Positions 38,655 through 46,077 of a DNA stretch of 64,000 bases are shown one piece after another. Source of the stretch: Ramlibacter pallidus (lineage in GTDB: Bacteria; Pseudomonadota; Gammaproteobacteria; Burkholderiales; Burkholderiaceae_C). Position 1 is the stretch's first letter. The number at the start of each line of letters is the position of its first letter. The stretch is from NCBI RefSeq assembly GCF_015070875.1, contig NZ_JADDIV010000005.1:248001-312000 (forward strand), given 5' to 3'. The notes beneath the pieces are model-generated. The model saw only the letters and a program-made list of their open reading frames with translations. It was not told where the DNA came from and did not search any database. The translations under genes and the position numbers were made by a program.

Positions 38655-39635
38655 TCAACGCGCCTGGACGCGCCGCTTCGACCCGTCGAGAAGGTCCGCG
38701 ATCCACTGCCGCACCAGCGCGCGCTCGACCTCCGGCCTGAACTGAGGCTCCCTGCGTCCGCATTGTTTGGAGAGCTGCGCAGCGTAGTCCGGCTCCAGGA
38801 CAAAACGCCGCATGCACGCGGCCAATGCCAGGCTGTTGCCCGCTTCGAAGTAGCCGGCATAGTCTTCGCCCAGCAAGCCGACATTGCCCCCGATCCGGCT
38901 GGCCAGGACGGGCACGCCGGAGCGCACCGCCTCGATGACTGCCTGGGCACCGCCCTCGATCCGACTCATATGCACCAGCGCCCGCCCGCTCGCGATCCAT
39001 GCGCGTGCCTTCTCGCGCGGGACGCCTCCGAGCCACCGGTAGTGCGGACACCGCGCCATGGTGCGTCGTGCCTGCTCCGCCAGGGCAGGATCCAGCGCCT
39101 CGCCGATGTGGATGATGCGCACGCCCAGGTCGGGGGCCAGGTGACCGGCTGCCTCCATCAGCGTCCGTGGGTCCTTCTCATCCCGTAGATGCCCGACGGC
39201 CACGAAGTCGATGGATCGCGCCCGGGGCCGGGGCCGCCAGGCCGTCGCGGACTGCAGGATGACACGCGCCTTGGCTCGGTGCGCCGGCGCCAGGCGTTCC
39301 AGCGCATCGGGCTGCAAGACCACCAGTCCGCTGGCACACTCCAGGGAATGCCGCGCCGATTCGTCCTGCAGGATGTCGCGATAGACATCGGTTCCCGTCA
39401 GGACCAGGCCGATCGGCGTGCCGGGCCGTTCGATGGCGATCCGTGCGACCGGATCCGCCGAACGGCGCGCGTGCAGCGCGATCATCGCGTCGCACGGCGT
39501 GCCGTCCCAGGTGCGCGCGATCTCGACCCGTGCCACCGCCGAAAGGAAAGCTTGCCAGCGCGATGCGGTTCGCCAGTTGCCGTTGTTGTCCTGGGCCAGG
39601 GCCGGCGAGACGATGAGGACGCGGGGCTTGCTCAC
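38655..39635 (-). CDS. senB: Selenosugar synthase SenB (TIGR04348-type glycosyltransferase)
   Basis: 326-residue GT-B-fold glycosyltransferase of the kind found beside senA in selenoneine biosynthesis, where it joins selenophosphate to a UDP-sugar. Seen: SKPRVLIVSPALAQDNNGNWRTA at the N-terminus (cut here in two parts, residues 2-24), LVLTGTDVYRDI, DFVAVGHLRDEKDPRTL, and the C-terminal donor-site MSRIEGGAQAVIEAVRSGVPVLAS split across about 235-260. GTG start at 39635. It lies head-to-head with senA, 26 nt apart. Confidence rests on the pairing with senA. Confidence 0.85.
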   Translation of the reverse strand: MSKPRVLIVSPALAQDNNGNWRTASRWQAFLSAVARVEIARTWDGTPCDAMIALHARRSADPVARIAIERPGTPIGLVLTGTDVYRDILQDESARHSLECASGLVVLQPDALERLAPAHRAKARVILQSATAWRPRPRARSIDFVAVGHLRDEKDPRTLMEAAGHLAPDLGVRIIHIGEALDPALAEQARRTMARCPHYRWLGGVPREKARAWIASGRALVHMSRIEGGAQAVIEAVRSGVPVLASRIGGNVGLLGEDYAGYFEAGNSLALAACMRRFVLEPDYAAQLSKQCGRREPQFRPEVERALVRQWIADLLDGSKRRVQAR

Positions 39636-39661
39636 GAGCCGATTCTGGCAGGACACCCGAC

Positions 39662-40852
39662 ATGAGTCGCATCGTCGATGCCCGGGCGCTCGCGGGTGGC
39701 GCGCTGGCCGACGCGCTGCGGGATGCGCGCAGCCGTACGCGCGCCTGGACCTTCGACCTGAGTGACGCGCAATGGCGGGTGCCTTGTCAGGCAGGCGTGA
39801 ACCTTCCGGGTTGGGAACTCGGACACCTCGTGTGGTTCGGCGAGTTCTGGGTTCTGAGGGGCCTGCATTCCGTCGATGACGGCGGTCTCGTCCAGGCCGC
39901 GGGACCGCCTCGCATCGGCGGACCGGACCGGGTGTTCGATTCGGCCCGCTTGGGACATGCCGCGCGGTGGACTGCCGCGCTCCCCTCGCGCGCCGAACTG
40001 GCCGACCAGCTGGACGCGCAGCTTCTCGCGTTGCTGGCGGATCTCGACGCGGCCGATGGCGACGACGCCTCCCTTTACTTCCATCGGCTGGCGCTGTTCC
40101 ATGAAGACATGCACACCGAGGCGTTCGCCTGGATGCGGGCCACGCTGGGGTACGCCGCACCCGAAGGCCTGCATCTGGCGGCTCAGACCCGGTCGTCATC
40201 GATCGAGATCGATGCCGTCCACGCCTGCATCGGATGGCCCCCGGGGCGCGCTGGCTTTGCGTTCGACAACGAACGCGACGCCCATGTCGTGCACCTGGCC
40301 GCCTACGAAATCGACACGCGCCCCGTGAGCGCGGGCGACTACCTGCAATTCGTCGAATCCGGGGGCTACGATGCTCCGAGGTGGTGGCCGGGCGAGGCGG
40401 CGCGGTGGCGCCTGGTTCACGGACTCGACCATCCGGCGCGCTGGCGTCGAGCGCCGGGCGGATGGCAGGCGCGATGGTTCGACCGGTGGCTTCCGCTGGA
40501 TCCGGACCAGCCCGCGATCCACCTGAGTGCCTGGGAAGCGGAAGCGTATGCACACTGGAAGGGGCGGCGCCTCCCGAGCGCAGCGGAGTGGGAGCATGCG
40601 GCCGCCAGCCACGACGGATTCCAATGGGGTTCGAGCGTGTGGGAATGGACCGCCGACGCGTTCCGGCCCTATCCCGGCTTTGCGCCCGGCCCCTACCGCG
40701 ATTACTCGGCGCCCTGGTTCGACAACCATCGCGAACTGCGGGGCGGATCCTTCGCCACGCAACCGCGCATGCACGACGTGCGCTACCGCAACTTCTTCCA
40801 GCCGCACCGGAACGACATCTTCGCCGGCTTCCGGACGGCGGCCAGCCTGTGA
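39662..40852 (+). CDS. senA: Selenoneine synthase SenA (EgtB-like)
   Basis: 396-residue nonheme iron enzyme that couples hercynine with a selenosugar, forming the C-Se bond in selenoneine synthesis. An N-terminal DinB-like domain (about 1-170) supplies the three-His iron site: His55 in WELGHLVWF and His147/His151 in FHEDMHTEAF. A C-terminal FGE-sulfatase fold (about 195-396) has HLSAWEAEAYAHWKGRRLPS and the family-end NDIFAGFRTA. It differs from ergothioneine-type EgtB in partner: a SenB-type glycosyltransferase is adjacent. senC and the hercynine-forming egtD are not in the window. Confidence 0.86.
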   Translation: MSRIVDARALAGGALADALRDARSRTRAWTFDLSDAQWRVPCQAGVNLPGWELGHLVWFGEFWVLRGLHSVDDGGLVQAAGPPRIGGPDRVFDSARLGHAARWTAALPSRAELADQLDAQLLALLADLDAADGDDASLYFHRLALFHEDMHTEAFAWMRATLGYAAPEGLHLAAQTRSSSIEIDAVHACIGWPPGRAGFAFDNERDAHVVHLAAYEIDTRPVSAGDYLQFVESGGYDAPRWWPGEAARWRLVHGLDHPARWRRAPGGWQARWFDRWLPLDPDQPAIHLSAWEAEAYAHWKGRRLPSAAEWEHAAASHDGFQWGSSVWEWTADAFRPYPGFAPGPYRDYSAPWFDNHRELRGGSFATQPRMHDVRYRNFFQPHRNDIFAGFRTAASL

Positions 40853-40892
40853 GCGTGCAGCCCGGTCTTCCGAGGCCGCTGCCACGCTGCAC

Positions 40893-41711
40893 CTAGCGAG
40901 CCGTCGCCGCGGGCCGGGGCGAGGGCTTCCCATCGCCCAGGTCCCCCACCAGCTGGGCCAGTCGGCTCGCATAGGCGGGGTGTTCGGTGCCGCACCAGCG
41001 GTCCCACCAGGTGAAGTAGAGCCCGTAGTTCGTGTGCCCGTAGGCGTGGTGCATTTCGTGGTGCAGGGTGGTCGTCATCCAGCGCCCCCACCAGCCCGCC
41101 AGCCACCGGCGGGGAAGCAGCTCCATGCCGCTGTGGCCCATCACGTTGCGCAGCACCATCCACAGCAGCCAGGCGAACACCACCGACGAATGGAGCGGCA
41201 CCACGAGGAGGACGACCGGCAGGAACAGGGCCTGCACGAACGCTTCCGGAACCGAGAACGCATACGCGGTCCAGACCGTGGGGGCGACCGAAAGGTGGTG
41301 GGTGCGGTGGACGCCGGTGAAGACTTTCCGGTGGTGCAGGAGTCGATGGGTCCAGTAGAACCATGCGTCGTGCAGGACGAGGAGCACGGGGAAGCTGGCG
41401 ACCAGCCACGTCCAGCCGTATTCCCCCGGCGCCTCGTAGAACCGGTTGAGCCCCAGGCGATAGCCCAGGAACACCGTGGTCCCGACGGCGGAGAACACGA
41501 CGACGGTGCGCAGCGAGCGCAGGAACTCCTTCCAGCGCTGGTCCTGCGCCACCGTGCGAATGCGGACCGAGCGCGGGGCGAGCCATCGCTGCGACGCCAG
41601 GTCGAGCACGGCGGCCACGGCCGCCACGCCCAGCAGGTAGCGGAGCAGGTCCAGGAGCCAGATCATGGGCCAGGCCTGCGCGGCGGTGGCCAGGATGTCT
41701 TCGATGCACAT
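40893..41711 (-). CDS. Sterol desaturase/fatty acid hydroxylase family protein
   Basis: 272-residue integral membrane diiron enzyme. Four or more hydrophobic helices and the eight-His metal clusters are visible: HDAWFYWTHRLLHH, HRTHHLSVAP and HHEMHHAYGH. Such enzymes hydroxylate or desaturate lipids; the substrate here is unknown. AGGAGGG lies 7 nt before the ATG at 41711. It faces a membrane AraC regulator across 148 bp, which likely controls it. Nothing hopanoid- or carotenoid-related adjoins it. Confidence 0.9.
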   Translation of the reverse strand: MCIEDILATAAQAWPMIWLLDLLRYLLGVAAVAAVLDLASQRWLAPRSVRIRTVAQDQRWKEFLRSLRTVVVFSAVGTTVFLGYRLGLNRFYEAPGEYGWTWLVASFPVLLVLHDAWFYWTHRLLHHRKVFTGVHRTHHLSVAPTVWTAYAFSVPEAFVQALFLPVVLLVVPLHSSVVFAWLLWMVLRNVMGHSGMELLPRRWLAGWWGRWMTTTLHHEMHHAYGHTNYGLYFTWWDRWCGTEHPAYASRLAQLVGDLGDGKPSPRPAATAR

Positions 41712-41859
41712 GGGATGCCCTCCTCGAGTGCGCGAACTGTGGCGATAGCGGTCGAAGAGGTCTTGCCGGAAGCCGCGGATGCTTGCCGTTTTCCGAAAAC
41801 GGCCCGAGATTCCGGGTTTCGGCGAGATGCCGCGAGCGCCGCGCACGAAGCTTGGAGCC

Positions 41860-42990
41860 ATGAACCTTCCTCCAGACATCCTGGTCCGCGTCGCGGGCGT
41901 CACCATCGGGCTGGTCTTCCTGCTGGCCGTGGCCCTTTCGCAGGGATGGCGACGCCGTGCCGACCTGTTGCTGCTCATCGCCTGTACCGTGGCTTACCTG
42001 GTGTGCTCGGCGCCATCACGGCCGTGCTGTTCGACCCCACTGACCCTGCCGCTGCTGCTCGGCGCGGCCGGCTTCCCTTTCGCGTTCTGGCGCCTGGCGC
42101 GTGTGGCGCTGGAGGACGACCACGCGGTTCCCGCCTGGGCATGGAGCGGGCTGGGATTCCTGCTCCTGACCGCGGCCGTCGCCGCGCCGGACTATGGACC
42201 CGCACCGCAAGCCTTGCGGACGGGATCTGCCGTGGCGAACAAGCTGGTGGCCCTGGGCTTCGTGGCCGGTGCCCTGGTGGCGGCCTGGCGAAGCTGGGAC
42301 GGCGACCTGGTCGAACCGCGAAGGCGGCTGCGTTGGTGGCTGATGGCCTATCTGGGCGGCTACGGGCTCATCGTCATGGCCGGCGAGGTCTACCTTCTCG
42401 GCGAGCGGCCCCCCGCCTGGCTGGACCTGGTGAACGCAGGGGCGATCGGCAGCACGTTGTGGGTGACCTTGCTCTATTTCATTCAACTTCGGAGTGCGGC
42501 CCTGGAGACGCTCTTTGCTCCCAGTCCGCCGGCAGCACCTGAACCTGCACCCGCAGTCGAAGCATGTGCGGACGAGCCCCTACCTGCTCCGATTCCATCG
42601 GCACGAAGCGATGCCCGGATGCTGGCCCGTTTGCGGGAGTTGATGGAGGACGAGAGGGCCTTCCTCGATCCCGACCTGTCCGTGCAGATCCTGGCGAAGC
42701 GCGCCGGCGTCCCCGAGTACGCCCTGCGTCGCCTCATCAACGAACGACTGGGCTACCGGAATTTCGCCGCCTACGTCAATGAGCATCGCCTTCGTGAGGT
42801 CGAAGGGCGTCTCCGGGATCCTCGATGGGCGAAACGTCCCATCCTCTCGCTCGCCCTGGAGGCGGGCTTCGGCTCCATCGGACCCTTCAACCGCGCGTTC
42901 CGGCAACGGTACGGCAAGACGCCGACCGAGTTCCGGGCTGAACTCGAGCAGGTTCCACATGCGTCCGGCGAAGCGCGCGCCTCGGGATAG
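41860..42990 (+). CDS. Membrane-anchored AraC-family regulator
   Basis: 376-residue regulator with an N-terminal membrane region of about seven helices (residues 8-215) and a C-terminal AraC helix-turn-helix (about 270-365), with LSVQILAKRAGVPEYALRRLIN and FGSIGPFNRAFRQRYGKTPTEFR. A membrane sensor fused to an AraC domain without a periplasmic ligand pocket suggests sensing of a membrane property or lipid. Start ATG 41860 after GGAG. Divergent from the sterol-desaturase gene, its probable target. Confidence 0.88.
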   Translation: MNLPPDILVRVAGVTIGLVFLLAVALSQGWRRRADLLLLIACTVAYLVCSAPSRPCCSTPLTLPLLLGAAGFPFAFWRLARVALEDDHAVPAWAWSGLGFLLLTAAVAAPDYGPAPQALRTGSAVANKLVALGFVAGALVAAWRSWDGDLVEPRRRLRWWLMAYLGGYGLIVMAGEVYLLGERPPAWLDLVNAGAIGSTLWVTLLYFIQLRSAALETLFAPSPPAAPEPAPAVEACADEPLPAPIPSARSDARMLARLRELMEDERAFLDPDLSVQILAKRAGVPEYALRRLINERLGYRNFAAYVNEHRLREVEGRLRDPRWAKRPILSLALEAGFGSIGPFNRAFRQRYGKTPTEFRAELEQVPHASGEARASG

Positions 42991-43096
42991 CGGGCACCTT
43001 CCATCAGGGCGCCAACGCTCTTCCGGAGACCGAAAGGCCCGGTGTGGGGGACGCACTGGAGGATCGCGTGCGCCGCCCTGCCCGAAAAACGTCGGA

Positions 43097-44356
43097 TCAC
43101 TCAGTTAGCACTTGCCACACCGTTCCGCAATTGCGACAACGATACACAGACGCACCTGCGACGTCATCGAGCATCTTGACTAGGCAGGACGGATGGGGCG
43201 TTGTTCTGACTGCGTCGATAAGTCCTTCACAGTCTTGGCACATGTCGACACTTGAGACCATCAGCCAATTTTCCCCCCAGACCGTAGCTCTTGCTGGCTC
43301 ACGATTTCCGCGTTGCATCAGCTTGAGCGACGGCCGAATGGATGCCCACTTCGCATACATGCGAGCAGCTAAGGGACCGCCGGCAACGCGGTGAATTTCT
43401 TCGGCGTCCGAATATGGAGGGGTGATGCCCCGGCCTTTGTGAGCAAAGATAAAGGCGTGGTACCAACCATGGAAGCACCAATGACTGAACTCGCGTGGTG
43501 TACGACCCTCGCGAGCGTGATCCATCACGAGTGTCATACACCACTGCCCTCTGATGCGGCTTGCCGGGTGAGTGCGTCCACCGAACGGCGACGAGAGATC
43601 GCGCAGGAGAACTTCGAACGCGAGGCGTAGAGCGACGCCGAAGTAGCGGGCGATGAGACGCTCCGAGCCAAGAACCCGGAGCGACGATTCGGAGAAGAAT
43701 GGATTGAGATAGGCACTGCGACCAAGCTTGATATCTGCGCATTGGGTCAAGAGCCGTGCGATCGTGAACGTGAGGGCGCCACAATCAGCATCGAGTTCGA
43801 GTGCGTAGCTTTCAAGATCCAGAACTTGACTCGTGAATGGATCCACGTCTGCAGCTTCCGCCATCGCGCGTTGCGTGTTCAAGTACTCAAGATGTGAGTT
43901 TGCAAGGTGGCTGTACTCATGCGCCACGATGAAATTTACTGCGAGATAGAGCAGCAACAACACTTCCGAATCCACGGACATGCCCGCACCATCATCGAGG
44001 TAAACTCCAGTCTCATCCTGTCTCATAGTCTCCATGACGCCAGGAAGCCGAAGGTGCTCGCGAAAGTAGTTTCCTAAGTTGACCACCACGGGCCATGGCA
44101 AGCCTATGAAGTCAACAAGCTGCCCTCGCTCATCGACGCATACGGTTGCGTATGGTGATGCGTTGGTACGATCAAAAAGCACGGCTTCGATTCGCCGAGT
44201 ACTTTGACCGGGCGGCGGAGGAATCGGGCTCCTGGCCGCAGTTCGTAGTGCGTCGACAGCCACCCAGATCCACGAGTTGTCGTCCGCCCGTTCCTCTATG
44301 AACGTTGCTCGACCTCCAATCCGCTCTAGCTCTTGTTCAACTGTCCTCCATGACAT
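43097..44356 (-). CDS. Unfamiliar HExxH metallopeptidase-like protein with a C-terminal zinc ribbon
   Basis: 419-residue soluble protein. A zincin motif HEYSH (NFIVAHEYSHLANSHLEY, near residue 153) is followed about 30 residues later by LELDADCGAL, which supplies the ELxAD-type third ligand of the M48/ImmA style. The C-terminus has two CxxC pairs (CQDCEGL, CRNCGTVW) forming a likely zinc ribbon. No signal peptide. The gene and its flanks are visibly poorer in G+C than neighbours and use different codons, suggesting horizontal transfer. No partner gene adjoins it. I do not recognise a named family. Confidence 0.75.
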   Translation of the reverse strand: MSWRTVEQELERIGGRATFIEERADDNSWIWVAVDALRTAARSPIPPPPGQSTRRIEAVLFDRTNASPYATVCVDERGQLVDFIGLPWPVVVNLGNYFREHLRLPGVMETMRQDETGVYLDDGAGMSVDSEVLLLLYLAVNFIVAHEYSHLANSHLEYLNTQRAMAEAADVDPFTSQVLDLESYALELDADCGALTFTIARLLTQCADIKLGRSAYLNPFFSESSLRVLGSERLIARYFGVALRLAFEVLLRDLSSPFGGRTHPASRIRGQWCMTLVMDHAREGRTPREFSHWCFHGWYHAFIFAHKGRGITPPYSDAEEIHRVAGGPLAARMYAKWASIRPSLKLMQRGNREPARATVWGENWLMVSSVDMCQDCEGLIDAVRTTPHPSCLVKMLDDVAGASVYRCRNCGTVWQVLTE

Positions 44357-44678
44357 TCTGGATCTCCTCGCTCAAAGTCGCCTTCTGTGCATGACTGAAT
44401 TCCCCACGTCTATGTCAACTCGCGCATGACTAGCAAGGGGACTCATCAACTGTCCGGGACATGTTCCTCCGCTGGGGCCTGCAGCTTATTCCTACGCTGC
44501 TTTTGACGGCATCCCGATTGGCCGACGACGGAAGCCAACGTGTCTGCCGTCCAGTTCGCATGCGGCTGCGTGCGGCGGCTATCCTTGTGCGCACGAAAGC
44601 GAGTGGCGGTACAAGGAGAACGGCCTCGATCCTGAAATCCCTTTTCCGATTCTGACTTGACGTGGCCGCGCCCGCGCC
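44357..44678. other. Low-G+C intergenic stretch with a possible gene remnant
   Basis: 322 bp of moderate G+C between the HExxH gene and the LIV-type binding protein. On the + strand a frame from 44430 to 44660 has no start codon. Its end reads CAHESEWRYKENGLDPEIP and then a stop, and looks protein-like, so it may be the C-terminal remnant of a lost gene. I cannot assign it to a family. Confidence 0.3.
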
Positions 44679-45815
44679 TCACCGCATGAAATTCCCGTTC
44701 GGCCCCACCACCGTGATCTCCACGAAGTTCGACCCGTGGTGGTTCTCCGGCGAGAACTCGAAGGCATAGCCGCCCAGGTCGAGCCGGCCCATCTTCTCCA
44801 TCGCCTTCGCCACGCCGGCCGGCGTCGGGTTCTTCCCCGCCGCCCGCAGGCCTTCGACGAGCACGCGCCCGTTGATGTAGCCGGCGAAATGGTCGTAGTC
44901 CACCGGCTTGCCCGCCGCGGCCATCTGCTGCGCGAAGGTGCGGGCCAGCGCCGTCGTCGCGCGCCAGGGGTAGGGCGTGGCGCGAGATACGGCCAGGCCG
45001 CGCGCGTCTTCCCCCAGCGCCTTGAGGATCGCGGAGCCCACCGAAAGCGAGAAGGTGTAGATGGGCACGCCCGCATGGGCGCGGTTCGCCTTGACGTAGG
45101 CGACCACGGCGGGGCCGGCGACGATCATGACCACCGCCTGCGGCCGGCTCGCAGCCACCGCCTGTGCCACGGCCACCGCATCGCCGCCCGACACCTCGAG
45201 CGGCCTGGCCACCGTCACTTCGCAGCCCTCGGCGGCGATCACCTTTTCCGCGACCGGCAGCAGCAGCTTGCCGAACTCGTTGTTCTGGTAGACGACGGCG
45301 ATGCGCGTGGACTGCACCGACTTCAGGTTGCGCACCATGCGCACCAGTTCGTCCGCGTAGCTGGCCTGCGTGGTGAAGAAGAAGGGGTTGTGCTTCGTGC
45401 GCAGCGCCGGGCTGCCGGTGTACGCCGAGATCAGCGGCACCTTCTTCTCGGCCACGTACGGCAGCAGCGCGGCGGTCTGCGTGGTGCCCACGCTGCCGAA
45501 CAGCGCGACCACCTGGCGTTGCTCGACCAGCGTGCGCGCGTTCTCCAGCGTGCGCGCGGGGTCGAACCCATCGTCCAGCATCACGAGTTCCAGGCGCCGG
45601 CCGTGGATGCCGCCGGAGCGGTTCGCCTCGTCGATCGCCATCTGCTGCCCGGCCAGCACGCCCACCATGGTGGGCGCCATGGCGCCGCTGAGCGGGGCAC
45701 TCTGGCCGACCAGCAGCGTCCCTTCGCGGGCGGGTGCGGCGTAGGTGGCGATGGGCACGGCGAGGGCGGAGAGCACGAAGCGCCGGCTGACTTTGAAACC
45801 TGCATCGAACGGCAT
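44679..45815 (-). CDS. ABC transporter substrate-binding protein, LIV type
   Basis: 378-residue periplasmic binding protein of the branched-chain amino acid/aromatic type I fold. The N-terminus KVSRRFVLSALAVPIATYAAPA is a signal, possibly Tat. Then LLVGQSAPLSGAMAPT, YVAEKKVPLISAYTGSPALR and IAVVYQNNEFGKLLLP are typical. No permease or ATPase gene adjoins it, so it is an orphan receptor. Start ATG 45815 (MPFDAGF). Its genomic edge meets the low-G+C stretch. Confidence 0.88.
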   Translation of the reverse strand: MPFDAGFKVSRRFVLSALAVPIATYAAPAREGTLLVGQSAPLSGAMAPTMVGVLAGQQMAIDEANRSGGIHGRRLELVMLDDGFDPARTLENARTLVEQRQVVALFGSVGTTQTAALLPYVAEKKVPLISAYTGSPALRTKHNPFFFTTQASYADELVRMVRNLKSVQSTRIAVVYQNNEFGKLLLPVAEKVIAAEGCEVTVARPLEVSGGDAVAVAQAVAASRPQAVVMIVAGPAVVAYVKANRAHAGVPIYTFSLSVGSAILKALGEDARGLAVSRATPYPWRATTALARTFAQQMAAAGKPVDYDHFAGYINGRVLVEGLRAAGKNPTPAGVAKAMEKMGRLDLGGYAFEFSPENHHGSNFVEITVVGPNGNFMR

Positions 45816-45842
45816 GGCGGACTCCTGGAATGGTCGAGCCAC

Positions 45843-45857
45843 GTTACGAGCCGTAAC
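45843..45857. promoter_or_regulatory. Palindrome upstream of the LIV-type binding protein gene
   Basis: GTTACG-AGC-CGTAAC, 28 nt ahead of the start codon; a second short palindrome CCCTAGGG lies at 45880-45887. Candidate operator by symmetry and position only. Confidence 0.35.
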
Positions 45858-46077
45858 CGCCGCGCACCCTACAGAATTTCCCTAGGGCTGTCGCCAGTGC
45901 GTCAGGCCTTCGCACGACCGACGCAAGCAGCGGCCCCGAAGCCTTTCTTCTTCGCGGGTCTTCCCCATCATCCTTCCTGACGTCCCGGCACACCGGCTGG
46001 CGCGTGCACCGCTAGCATCGTCCGCGCAAGACCACGAAGACGATGCACGCGAGTGCGTCCACAGGAGACAAGCCCCC

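Noticed and set aside
38655..40852. Ergothioneine (EgtB/EgtC-type) genes
   Set aside because: No EgtC-like amidotransferase or EgtD methyltransferase is adjacent, and the partner is a SenB-type glycosyltransferase, so the selenoneine reading fits better.
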